From positions 1 through 58,778 of the forward strand of contig CATLBW010000003.1 of NCBI GenBank assembly GCA_949879775.1: a DNA stretch of 58,778 nucleotides, written 5' to 3'. The DNA is from an uncultured Lachnospiraceae bacterium. Its GTDB lineage: Bacteria > Bacillota > Clostridia > Lachnospirales > Lachnospiraceae. Of this stretch, positions 27,121 through 35,033 are shown in pieces; the stretch's first letter is position 1, and every line of letters begins with the position of its first letter. The notes below the pieces were generated by a model, which saw nothing but the letters and a program-made list of their open reading frames with translations, did not search any database and was not told where the DNA came from. The position numbers and the translations under genes were made by a program.

Positions 27121-27149
27121 ATTCTACTACACTTTTTTTAGATTTACAA
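27121..27149 (-). promoter_or_regulatory. Sigma-A promoter of the central polysaccharide operon
   Basis: Minus-strand TTGTAA (27149-27144), 17 bases, TAGAAT (27126-27121). Start near 27114, 38 bases before the PglC-like ATG. It probably drives 16 or so genes down to 9175, since no other gap on that strand is large enough to hold an obvious promoter. Confidence 0.65.
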
Positions 27150-27171
27150 TGAGATTTATACCCAATGTATC

Positions 27172-27238
27172 GCATTTCGCATTTTATTTTTCTCAAATTG
27201 CGTATTTGCAGGCAAAAAAATAATAATTCCATTAAGAT
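27172..27238. promoter_or_regulatory. Candidate XRE operator region 1 (upstream of the first xre)
   Basis: Holds GCATTTCGC (27172-27180), AAATTGCGTAT (27195-27205) and TTCCATTAAGAT (27227-27238). The same elements recur upstream of the second xre: GCATTTTGC and GCATTCTGC, the inverted copy ATACGCAATTT, and TTCCATTAAGAT. The last lies 39-41 bases before both start codons. Shared sequence outside the genes suggests a common operator, or recent duplication of the whole unit. Confidence 0.45.
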
Positions 27239-27278
27239 GAAATTGACATAAAAAATAAGAACAGGAGGAATTACCGCT

Positions 27279-27614
27279 ATGGATTTTAGTGTGCGTCTGA
27301 AAGACCTTCTTGAAGAAAAAAACCTTACGCAAAAACAACTCGCCTTTGACCTTCATATTGCCAGCTCCACCGTCAACGGCTACTTAAAAGAATACCGTGA
27401 GCCAGACTTTGGCATGCTTATCCGGCTGGTGCAGTATTTTGATGTGACCTCCGACTACTTGTTGGGCCTCTCAGAAGAAAAAAAGCCTGCGCCTTCTTCC
27501 CTGGACGCCGCCGAAGCCCGCCTCATCCATTTGTACCGCTCCCTGCTCCCGGAACGGCAGGAGATGCTCATTGAACAGGCGAATTTCTACCGCAGCCTGC
27601 CAGAGAAATTTTAA
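27279..27614 (+). CDS. XRE-family transcriptional regulator (copy 1)
   Basis: 111 residues. The helix-turn-helix covers about 4-60 (LTQKQLAFDLHIASSTVNGY is the recognition region), followed by VTSDYLLGLS, a common end of the XRE domain, and a short helical tail of about 40 residues. The ribosome binding site AGGAGG lies eight bases before the ATG. It diverges from the central operon, about 130 bases from its promoter, and points toward the DUF1703 gene with which it is convergent. A close paralogue lies at 29603-29935. Likely autoregulator; control of the neighbouring polysaccharide promoter is possible. Confidence 0.9.
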   Translation: MDFSVRLKDLLEEKNLTQKQLAFDLHIASSTVNGYLKEYREPDFGMLIRLVQYFDVTSDYLLGLSEEKKPAPSSLDAAEARLIHLYRSLLPERQEMLIEQANFYRSLPEKF

Positions 27615-27650
27615 AAATATCCCTTGGCTGCGTTCGGCGTCCAAAGGTAT

Positions 27651-27687
27651 AGCCAACAACAAAGCTTTTTGTGCTTTGACGTTGGCT
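27651..27687. repeat. Perfect interrupted hairpin 3' of the first xre
   Basis: AGCCAAC, two unpaired bases, CAAAGC, a 7-base loop, GCTTTG, two unpaired bases, GTTGGCT: 13 base pairs with a symmetrical internal loop. It lies in the xre 3' UTR, 60 bases before the intrinsic terminator. No T-run follows, so it is a structured element or palindrome rather than a terminator. Confidence 0.55.
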
Positions 27688-27746
27688 GCGCCGATTTTTG
27701 CAGTATTTTAACGCTGGATTTCCATTCAAAAATCGTGCGCACCCCC

Positions 27747-27776
27747 GGAGAGGCTATGGTTCCTCTCTCTTTTTTT
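27747..27776 (+). terminator. Intrinsic terminator of the first xre
   Basis: GAGAGG (27748-27753) and CCTCTC (27762-27767) with an 8-base loop, followed by TCTTTTTTT. It overlaps the last codons of the convergent DUF1703 gene. Confidence 0.7.
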
Positions 27777-29469
27777 GCACTATGCATTCCTTCCGGAAAA
27801 AACAGACGCCGTACGCCAAGACGTCCTCGTACCCTTCCTGCCGCAGCTCCTCGCAGTACCGCTTCTCCTCTATCTGCCTTAGCGCAGCCGCACAGCCCTC
27901 CTCCATCTCCTGGAATCGCTTCACCGCCTTTATCTCTAAGACGATGGCGCGTCCCTTGCGGATTCTTTGGGTCTTTAAGATGATGTCCGCCCGCCCAAGC
28001 CCTGCCTCGCGGTTCGAAAGCACCCGGTACTTGCTGCTGCGCCCCAAAACCCCGGCAAGGAAGCCATGGTAATAGCTCTCCCCATAGTCAAAATAACTGA
28101 TGGTCCCCTCAAGGAAACTGGAGATCTCCTCCTCCATCTTCCCTGTGTCCCCGCACTCTATCGCCGCATAGAGGGGCGACAGCTCAAACCCCCTCCTCTT
28201 CTTGTCAAACCAGGCGGATATCGTGTGCTTATAGATATACGATACCTCCATATTGGGCACAGCCATGGTGACGAGCCGCTCCTCCCCCTCCTGGCGCATG
28301 GAGACCTTCCTCATGTACCCGGTGAAGAACAGGAAATTCCACAAGTTGTCCTCCGAATCGTATATGCTGTCATACGTGATGTCCTCGTGGATGGGCTTTT
28401 CCAGCGTCCCGCCATTCATCAGATGCTCTAGCTGCCCCTGCATCTGCCCGTCCCCGTCGTCGATTTGCTCCACTAAGGCCTTCACTATGCTGTTGGAGCT
28501 GGTGTTCGCCCAGTAGGGGGCTGGCAGGGCGTCACGGTCCGTAAGGTGCTCCTTCACAAAATTGACGATGCTCCACGGGTTATACACTTCCGTATTGCCA
28601 AACTGGTAGCCGTCATACCACCGCCTCACCGTCTCCTCCTTATCCCCCATGCCGTACTCCTGCAGCATCGCGTCCACCTCCTGCTGCACGAAGCCGAAAT
28701 ACTCCCCGTAGTCGCCCCTTAGGATGGATATGGTTTCCAGGTTGTTCAGGCCGGTAAAGATGGACTCCCGGGACACCCGCAGGCAGCCGGTAACCACCGC
28801 AAACTCCAGGCAGGGGTTCGTCTTTAGCGCCGACTCGAACAGCGAGCGGATGAAGCTAACCATCTCGTCATAGAAGCCGCCGAAATAGGCGCTCTCAAGC
28901 GGGACGTCATACTCGTCTATCAATATGACGCATTTCTTCCCATATGCCTCATACATGCACTTGGAGAGGAACGCAAGGCTGCTGAAATAATCGCCGTCTT
29001 CCCCCTTCCCGCTGCAGATAGCTCCATACCTTTCTATGTCCGCTGGCTGCCCCAATCTCCCCTTCACTGCCTCCCTATGCCTCTGGAACTCCCAGGCAAT
29101 CGCCTCCTTCAGGCTCCTATATGCCAGCTCATAACTGCCCTGCTTGGCGGATTTTAACGTCAGCATAATAACCGGGCGCTGCCCCATCTCTTTGGCATAC
29201 CCCTCCCCGGCCCTGGTAATCGCAAGCCCCTCAAAGAGGCTGGCGTTCTTTTGGTTGCGCGCCTCGTCCCCTGTGTCCTCAAAATAATACCGCAGCATGC
29301 TTAAGTTTAAAGTCTTGCCAAAACGCCTGGGACGCATAAAAAGGTTGACCTCTCCCTTCTTATCCAGCAAGTCCTTTATCAGCAACGTCTTATCCACATA
29401 ATAATAGCCATTTGTCCTCAATTTTTCAAAATCATCTATGCCAACCGGCAGCGGCCGATATTTCATCAT
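27754..29469 (-). CDS. DUF1703-type AAA-ATPase with PD-(D/E)XK nuclease-like C-terminus
   Basis: 571 residues. N-terminal AAA-ATPase-like domain: IDDFEKLRTNGYYYVDKT, a P-loop-like RPRRFGKTLNLS (46-57) and a Walker B CVILIDEYDVPLE. The C-terminal region GLGRADIILK ... AIVLEIKAVKRF carries the D-x(n)-E-x-K core of PDDEXK_9. The family is common in multiple copies in Clostridia and Bacteroidetes; its role is not established. ATG 29469 is chosen (AAGGGGG upstream, family-typical N-terminus); a longer frame would run antisense into the second xre. Its codon use is visibly G+C-richer than that of the polysaccharide genes around 9-12 kb. Confidence 0.88.
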   Translation of the reverse strand: MMKYRPLPVGIDDFEKLRTNGYYYVDKTLLIKDLLDKKGEVNLFMRPRRFGKTLNLSMLRYYFEDTGDEARNQKNASLFEGLAITRAGEGYAKEMGQRPVIMLTLKSAKQGSYELAYRSLKEAIAWEFQRHREAVKGRLGQPADIERYGAICSGKGEDGDYFSSLAFLSKCMYEAYGKKCVILIDEYDVPLESAYFGGFYDEMVSFIRSLFESALKTNPCLEFAVVTGCLRVSRESIFTGLNNLETISILRGDYGEYFGFVQQEVDAMLQEYGMGDKEETVRRWYDGYQFGNTEVYNPWSIVNFVKEHLTDRDALPAPYWANTSSNSIVKALVEQIDDGDGQMQGQLEHLMNGGTLEKPIHEDITYDSIYDSEDNLWNFLFFTGYMRKVSMRQEGEERLVTMAVPNMEVSYIYKHTISAWFDKKRRGFELSPLYAAIECGDTGKMEEEISSFLEGTISYFDYGESYYHGFLAGVLGRSSKYRVLSNREAGLGRADIILKTQRIRKGRAIVLEIKAVKRFQEMEEGCAAALRQIEEKRYCEELRQEGYEDVLAYGVCFFRKECIVQKKREEP

Positions 29470-29497
29470 GCAAGCCCCCTTCCTTTCACCAGCCGCC

Positions 29498-29564
29498 GCA
29501 TTTTGCGGTTTTGGTTCTGCATTCTGCGCAACGCGTACAGGGATACGCAATTTTCCATTAAGAT
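29498..29564. promoter_or_regulatory. Candidate XRE operator region 2 (between DUF1703 gene and second xre)
   Basis: Contains GCATTTTGC (29498-29506), GCATTCTGC (29519-29527), the inverted repeat GCGTA-CAGGGA-TACGC (29533-29548), ATACGCAATTT (29543-29553) and TTCCATTAAGAT (29553-29564). These match elements upstream of the first xre. The region sits between two divergent genes and could control both. Confidence 0.45.
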
Positions 29565-29602
29565 AAAGTAAAAATTTATACACAAAACGGAGGAATGCCA
29601 CT

Positions 29603-29935
29603 ATGGATATAGATTTCAATATTCGCCTTGATAACCTTCTCGAAGAAAATAACCTGACACAAAAACAGCTCGCCCTAGACCTCAATGTTTCCAGCTCCAC
29701 GGTCAGCGGCTATGTGACAGACTACCGGAAACCAGACTGTGAGATGCTGATACGCCTAGCAAAATATTTCGATGTGACTACCGATTATTTATTAGGGCTT
29801 TCCGATGAAAAGAAGCCTGCACCCTCCAAACTGGACGCCGCCGAAACCAAGCTCATCCATCTGTACCGCGGCCTCATCCCACAACGCAAGCCTCTGCTGA
29901 TTGAGCAGGCGCTCTTCTTCCATAACCTTCCCTGA
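29603..29935 (+). CDS. XRE-family transcriptional regulator (copy 2)
   Basis: 110 residues, closely similar to the 27279-27614 protein along its whole length: NLTQKQLALDLNVSSSTVSG in the HTH, VTTDYLLGLSDEKKPAPS and KLIHLYRGLIPQR in the tail. Ribosome binding site GGAGG nine bases before the ATG. It diverges from the DUF1703 gene (133 bases apart) and is convergent with the PglE-like gene. A pair of near-identical regulators on both sides of the ATPase suggests that the island arose by duplication, or that the second copy marks an insertion boundary. Confidence 0.9.
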   Translation: MDIDFNIRLDNLLEENNLTQKQLALDLNVSSSTVSGYVTDYRKPDCEMLIRLAKYFDVTTDYLLGLSDEKKPAPSKLDAAETKLIHLYRGLIPQRKPLLIEQALFFHNLP

Positions 29936-29947
29936 AAACGGGAAAGG
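29926..29947. other. Hairpin at the convergent end of xre copy 2 and the PglE-like gene
   Basis: CCTTCCC (29926-29932), loop TGAAAAC, GGGAAAGG (29940-29947), with one bulged A. It spans the xre stop codon. No T-run follows on either strand, so it is only a possible bidirectional stop or protective structure. Confidence 0.3.
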
Positions 29948-29985
29948 CTATGTGCAGGCAGCATCAAGCTTCACCGCCATGGCAC

Positions 29986-31170
29986 TTACTTCCATAGCCC
30001 CTGCACGGCTGTGCAGACGCGCCGCAAATCTTCGTCCGTCATCTTGCTGTCACTGGGCAGACATACGCCATGGGCAAAAATCTGCCCGCTTACGCTGGAA
30101 TCAGCGCCGGTTCCTTCGTCCCATACACGCAGCTCCTCCACTGTAGTAACAAAATCATAATCTGCAAATACTGGCTGCAAATGCATGGGCTTCCACACCG
30201 GGCGGCTCTCCACGTCGTCCTCCGCAAGTACACGTATGATGTCCGCAGGGGCAGCAGGGCAGCCCTCAGCCAGAAGGATGACCGACAGCCAACAGTTGCA
30301 GCGTGCGCCCTCAGGCGAAGGCATAAAGGAAATCCCGGGAAGGCTGCCTAAATGTTTGCGGTAATACTCAAAAATATAACGTTTCTTTTGCACCCGCCGT
30401 TCCAATACCTTGAGCTGCCCCCTGCCAATTCCCGCCACAATATTGCTCATACGGTAATTATAGCCGATTTCCGTGTGCTGATACCAGGGCGCAGGCTCCC
30501 TTGCCTGCGTCGCCCAATATAAGACCTTTTTTGCCCGCTCTTGTGCATCTTTTGTATTCACCAGCAGCATCCCGCCGCCGGAGCTTGTGATGATTTTATT
30601 GCCGTTAAAGCTGACAATCCCGTAATCACCGAAGGTCCCTGTATGCCTGCCATGGCAAATTGTCCCCAGGCTCTCCGCCGCGTCCTCTATCAAGGGAACC
30701 CCTTGCCTGTCGCAAATTTCCCTGATTTCTTTTATTTTCGCACAAATCCCATAAAGGTGCACGACAATGACGGCTTTCGGTTTTTTCCCCGCCTCCCGAT
30801 ATTTTGCAAATGCTAACTCCAAAGCCTGCGGGTCCATATTCCAGGTATCCCTTTCGCTGTCAATAAATACCGGCTTTGCCTTCTCATAGACGATGGGGTT
30901 GGCGGTAGCGGAAAAGGTCAGGGACTGGCAAAACACAAGGTCGCCCTGCCCTACCCCGACAGCCTTCAATGCCATATGTATGGCTGCGGTCCCGCTAGAA
31001 AGCGCGACCGCCGATTTCGCAGAAACCTCTGACACTAGCTCATTTTCAAATTCCGTCACATTCTTTCCAAGGGGCGCAATCCAGTTCGTATCAAACGCCT
31101 CTTTGATATATTGCTGTTCATAACCCTCTTCGCTCATATGGGGCGAAGCCAGGAAAATATGCTGTTTCAT
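29986..31170 (-). CDS. PglE-like UDP-4-keto-6-deoxy-GlcNAc aminotransferase
   Basis: 394 residues. The N-terminus IFLASPHMSEEGYEQQYIKE and TNWIAPLGKNVTEFE is that of the PglE/PseC-type 4-aminotransferases. PLP motif VSFNGNKIITSSGGG with Lys192, after IEDAAESLGT at 161-170. It adds an amino group at C4 of the 4-keto-6-deoxy sugar made by the dehydratase gene directly upstream, which it overlaps by four bases. ATG 31170 is chosen with GGAGG in front; longer readings belong to another frame. Last gene of the right-hand unit, separated from the PglC-like gene by the xre island. Confidence 0.9.
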   Translation of the reverse strand: MKQHIFLASPHMSEEGYEQQYIKEAFDTNWIAPLGKNVTEFENELVSEVSAKSAVALSSGTAAIHMALKAVGVGQGDLVFCQSLTFSATANPIVYEKAKPVFIDSERDTWNMDPQALELAFAKYREAGKKPKAVIVVHLYGICAKIKEIREICDRQGVPLIEDAAESLGTICHGRHTGTFGDYGIVSFNGNKIITSSGGGMLLVNTKDAQERAKKVLYWATQAREPAPWYQHTEIGYNYRMSNIVAGIGRGQLKVLERRVQKKRYIFEYYRKHLGSLPGISFMPSPEGARCNCWLSVILLAEGCPAAPADIIRVLAEDDVESRPVWKPMHLQPVFADYDFVTTVEELRVWDEGTGADSSVSGQIFAHGVCLPSDSKMTDEDLRRVCTAVQGLWK

Positions 31171-33032
31171 CTCTCTCCTCCTAACATTGGCTGGTAGGTC
31201 GGCACAATCTCCTGCACCCACTTGCGGATGTCCTTAGGCTCCTGCACCACGTAACTGGCAAGGTTCTCCAACTGCATCAAGAATTTCTCCTCATCCATCT
31301 TAATCGGCATACCAATATGGATTAATTTATTCTCTGTGTCCTTTAGCCCTTCCTCCTTGAGCAGCATCTCTTCATAAAGCTTCTCACCCGGCCGAAGCCC
31401 GGTGAACACAATGGAGATATCCTCATCCGGCTTATGCCCCGATAAAAGGATGAGGTTCCTCGCCAAATCGACAATTTTCACCGGCTCTCCCATATCGAGC
31501 ACAAATATTTCCCCGCCGTGGGCATAGACCCCTGCCTGCAGCACCAAAGACACCGCCTCTGGGATTGTCATAAAATAGCGGATAATGTCAGGGTGCGTTA
31601 CCGTCACCGGCCCGCCGTGGGCAATCTGTTTGCGGAACAAGGGGATCACGCTCCCATTGCTGCCCAGCACATTCCCAAAGCGCACGGACACAAACTCCGT
31701 CTCTGAGCGGTTGTTGTACGTCTGCACAATCATCTCACAGATGCGCTTTGTCGCGCCCATGATGTTCGTGGGGTTCACCGCTTTGTCCGTGGAAATCATC
31801 ACAAACCGCTTCGTCTTCCACCTGTCGGCCGCCTGCACCACCTTCCAGGTGCCGAGGACATTATTCTTCACCGCCTCATTGGGGCTGTCTTCCATCAAAG
31901 GCACATGCTTATGCGCCGCTGCATGGTAGACAATCTGCGGGCGGTATTTTTCAAAAATCATATCCATCCGTTTTGTGTTGCGCACAGAGGCAATCAGCAC
32001 AACCAATTCCAAATATGGGTATTTATTTTTTAGCTCGTTTTGGATATCGTATGTGGTATTCTCATAAATATCCACAATCACCAGCCTTTTGGGGTTATGT
32101 TCCGCTACCTGGCGGCAGATTTCACTGCCGATGGAACCACCTCCGCCGGTTACCAGCACTGTCTTGCCTGCCACGTAATCAAGGATAGCGGACAAATCCA
32201 CTTCCACCGGCTCACGTCCCAGCAGGTCATTGACGTCCACTTCCTTTAAGGTATTGATATTCACCTCGCCATTGACGAGCTGGTAAATCCCCGGCAAGCG
32301 CTTTAATTCGCACCCAGTCTCCTTACAGATATCAAGGATCTGCTTAATCTCTTTTGCCGGCGCCGAAGGGATTGCCAGCATGATTTCATCAATATGGTAT
32401 TTTTTCACCAGCTTTGGGATGTCGCTGCGCGTCCCCATAATTTTCACGCCGTGCAGATAGCTGCCCTGTTTCGCCCTGGCGTCGTCCACAATGCAGGCGA
32501 CGCGCTTATTGATATGGCTGCTGCCGGTAATCTCACGCACCAGCATATTGCCGGCGTCTCCAGCCCCCACTACCAGCACATTTGTGCGCGACTGCACGTC
32601 CGTCTGCCGTCCCAGGAGGGAACGCAGCACACGGTAAGAATAACGGCTAACTGCCACCAACGCTAACAGGCACATGCCATAGAACACATAGTAGCTGCGG
32701 GGCATCTTCATATCCATCAGCACAATCAGCGCCATCTGCACGCCCGCTGACAGCATGCAAGCGATGATAATATTGATAAACTCTGTAGCCCCTGCGTAGC
32801 TCCAGAGGCTGCCATACAGCCTCATCACATAGAAAATAACAAACGTTAACGCTATCACGATTACGATATACTGTAAGCTCCTGTCAATATATTCCTGCGG
32901 GATTGCGCTGTAATTCCCCTCAAAGCGCAAGATAAGCGCCAGAAAGCTCGAAAGCACAACGGCAAACATGTCATAAAAGACAAGCCCCAATTTTTTTAGC
33001 AGAAGCTGGTTGTTCTCTATCAAAACTTTCAC
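31167..33032 (-). CDS. PglF/CapD-like UDP-GlcNAc 4,6-dehydratase, membrane-bound, GTG start
   Basis: 621 residues. Four N-terminal membrane helices (about 15-125), then a CoA-binding-like Rossmann module with VVGAGDAGNMLV (156-161 core) and the SDR dehydratase with TGGGGSIGSE (295-304), STDKAVNPT (414-422) and MGATKR (425-430). Methionine in place of the usual SDR tyrosine is characteristic of the PglF/FlaA1/WbpM group. Converts UDP-GlcNAc to the 4-keto-6-deoxy product. GTG 33032 overlaps the stop of the preceding gene (GTGA), with GAGGG seven bases upstream. Confidence 0.93.
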   Translation of the reverse strand: MKVLIENNQLLLKKLGLVFYDMFAVVLSSFLALILRFEGNYSAIPQEYIDRSLQYIVIVIALTFVIFYVMRLYGSLWSYAGATEFINIIIACMLSAGVQMALIVLMDMKMPRSYYVFYGMCLLALVAVSRYSYRVLRSLLGRQTDVQSRTNVLVVGAGDAGNMLVREITGSSHINKRVACIVDDARAKQGSYLHGVKIMGTRSDIPKLVKKYHIDEIMLAIPSAPAKEIKQILDICKETGCELKRLPGIYQLVNGEVNINTLKEVDVNDLLGREPVEVDLSAILDYVAGKTVLVTGGGGSIGSEICRQVAEHNPKRLVIVDIYENTTYDIQNELKNKYPYLELVVLIASVRNTKRMDMIFEKYRPQIVYHAAAHKHVPLMEDSPNEAVKNNVLGTWKVVQAADRWKTKRFVMISTDKAVNPTNIMGATKRICEMIVQTYNNRSETEFVSVRFGNVLGSNGSVIPLFRKQIAHGGPVTVTHPDIIRYFMTIPEAVSLVLQAGVYAHGGEIFVLDMGEPVKIVDLARNLILLSGHKPDEDISIVFTGLRPGEKLYEEMLLKEEGLKDTENKLIHIGMPIKMDEEKFLMQLENLASYVVQEPKDIRKWVQEIVPTYQPMLGGER

Positions 33033-35029
33033 AAAAGTCCCTCTTTTCCTAAGTCCTTCTTTGCCTCCACACATCCAAAGTAACCTGCCGATAAATAATA
33101 ACACAGCCACAATGGATGCCCCCAGGAAATTTCCACATTGGCGCAAAAACAAAAACATGTAAAAGCAATCGCCCAAAAAAGCAGGCAGACATTTTTACTC
33201 CCACGCTTTTGAATCACACATTTTATGCTTACGGCAAGCGCCAGAACCTGAAATGCCAGATAAGGAAGCAAGATAAAAATCCCGTGCTGGTACGCCATGC
33301 CCAGATAGCCGTTGTAAGGGGATACTTTACGCCGGAAAGCCTCCTGGCCGCCGCTATGCCCGAACAGGTTCAGCCTCCTGGCATACGCGCGCCAGATAAT
33401 CGTAAGCTTCCCCGCCTCCTTCGTCCTTACGCCGTCAAGGCTTTGCGGGAACTGCAAAAGGTACTGCTCCCTTTGCTCCCCCTCAAGCTCCGTCACAAGC
33501 AGCTCGTTTTCATACGAAATATCCATGCCCAGCATTTGCGGGACATGCTTGATGCCAAGGAAGAGGGCGCATATGCAGGGCAAGGCAAAGGCAGCCGCCG
33601 CGGCAATCTGAAGGGACAGCCGCCATTTCCTCGCCGTCCTCCGTAATCTTGCAGCCAGGATAGGAATATATAACGCGCCAAGCAGTGCAAAAATTACCAT
33701 CCCAGCCTTATGCCCGCTTCGCCAAAGGAGGAAAAGGGCGGCCGCCCCGCCGCTTATGCATTTTACATAAGGGGCAAACCCTTTTTTGCCCTTAATCGCC
33801 CCATCCAGCTCTGTAAGGAATACGATCGCCATCAACACTGCATACATGGCAAGCTCTTCCGCATTGGCGAACATGCCGTTATAATCAACCGCCGGCAGCT
33901 TCGCGCGAAAAAGCACACAGTAGGCAAGCCCCAGAAGGAACGTGATTTCCAGGGCTTTGAGCAAATCGCCAAACATCTGCCCAGGCTCCTTCATATTCTG
34001 CCAGAAATAAATGAATACGCTGCCAGCAATGAGCATCGCATACCCGGTCAGGGATTCCACTTTGCGCACCACAAAGAAATCGCACAATACAATACCCAGC
34101 CAAATGAATAGCCAGCTCTTCATAAGTGCTCCGCGCCAGTACGGGTTTTGCAACGGCCTCTCCCAGGATACAAAAGAAATGGCTAGAAGCAAAGCCACGC
34201 AGGCCAGCAAATGGTAACGACAGCTCTGCGCGCTCCCTAGCCACCCCGCCACATTTCCCACCATCATCCACGCCAACAGCAGACAAAATAAAAACCTGCG
34301 GACAGACCTCCTTTGCCGGGGGTGCAGTTTGCCGCCCATACGCCTGCCCAGCAAATCGCCGAATATGCGGACACTGTCCTGCATACTGTCCAGCAGCCAG
34401 TAAAACCCGCCTATCCCTTCCGGGAAATAAATGACACAGATAAAACGGTATAGGAGGGTAATTACCAGCAGGACCGCCAAAGCGCCCGCCAAAGTTACGC
34501 CAAACAGCGATAGGAAATGGGGGAGCGTAAAACGAGAAGGGGTCGTCCTTGCCTGTATGCTGGAAATGGAAATAAATTCCCCCTTAGCGTCATGGACCAC
34601 AAAGACAAGGCTTTGAACCGGGACCCTGCCGTCCAGCTCAATAATATTCATTCCCTGCTTTAGCGTTATCGGCTCCTTAAAAACCCTCAGGTTGTACCCA
34701 TTATAATACCTGACAACAACTTTCACAGATTCTTGGCTCAGTTCCTCCACCATGACATAGAGATAATTAAAGCCCCTGTCCGGGCTGCTCAAATAATAGC
34801 GCATAAACGCCCTGTTGCTTTGAAGGAAGTACCCTCCCTCCTGCCAATCATAAAGCCAGCCCTCCGTGCTTTTCGTAAGCTGTTCCGGCTCAACGTCGTA
34901 TACCCGCCCCGCTGACATAAATTCCTGGAAATTTACGCTCCCCCCCAGTTCCATAAACACGGTCATGACACTGATTAGCGCCCCGGCGAGGATGAACAGG
35001 AATATATGAAGTTTTCCTCTCTTTCCCAT
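33029..35029 (-). CDS. O-antigen ligase/polymerase-like membrane protein with external beta domain (paralogue A)
   Basis: 666 residues. One N-terminal membrane helix (about 9-29), then about 140 extracytoplasmic residues rich in beta strands (SVKVVVRYYNGYNLRVFKEP), then ten or more membrane helices and a large loop ending in RRLNLFGHSGGQEAF. The arrangement matches its tandem neighbour at 35034-37070. The HN pair of Wzy_C proteins is not present at the expected place (SPYNGYLGMAYQHG is there instead), so activity may differ. Function as polymerase, ligase or transferase is unresolved. Overlaps the dehydratase by four bases. Confidence 0.75.
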   Translation of the reverse strand: MGKRGKLHIFLFILAGALISVMTVFMELGGSVNFQEFMSAGRVYDVEPEQLTKSTEGWLYDWQEGGYFLQSNRAFMRYYLSSPDRGFNYLYVMVEELSQESVKVVVRYYNGYNLRVFKEPITLKQGMNIIELDGRVPVQSLVFVVHDAKGEFISISSIQARTTPSRFTLPHFLSLFGVTLAGALAVLLVITLLYRFICVIYFPEGIGGFYWLLDSMQDSVRIFGDLLGRRMGGKLHPRQRRSVRRFLFCLLLAWMMVGNVAGWLGSAQSCRYHLLACVALLLAISFVSWERPLQNPYWRGALMKSWLFIWLGIVLCDFFVVRKVESLTGYAMLIAGSVFIYFWQNMKEPGQMFGDLLKALEITFLLGLAYCVLFRAKLPAVDYNGMFANAEELAMYAVLMAIVFLTELDGAIKGKKGFAPYVKCISGGAAALFLLWRSGHKAGMVIFALLGALYIPILAARLRRTARKWRLSLQIAAAAAFALPCICALFLGIKHVPQMLGMDISYENELLVTELEGEQREQYLLQFPQSLDGVRTKEAGKLTIIWRAYARRLNLFGHSGGQEAFRRKVSPYNGYLGMAYQHGIFILLPYLAFQVLALAVSIKCVIQKRGSKNVCLLFWAIAFTCFCFCANVEISWGHPLWLCYYLSAGYFGCVEAKKDLGKEGLL

Positions 35030-35033
35030 CCTC

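Noticed and set aside
27239-27278. TTGACA (27243-27248) as -35 of the first xre.
   Set aside because: The matching -10 would fall on the ribosome binding site and start codon, so it cannot drive this gene; the real promoter is probably further upstream and could not be fixed.
29470-29700. N-terminal extension of the DUF1703 protein by 77 residues.
   Set aside because: It runs antisense through the operator region and the first 98 bases of the second xre, lacks a ribosome binding site, and the family N-terminus begins at 29469.
29926-29999. Intrinsic terminator between the second xre and the PglE-like gene, including a GGCTATG/CATAGCC pair.
   Set aside because: No T-run on either strand, and the second pair has a loop of 40 bases; kept only as a low-confidence hairpin.
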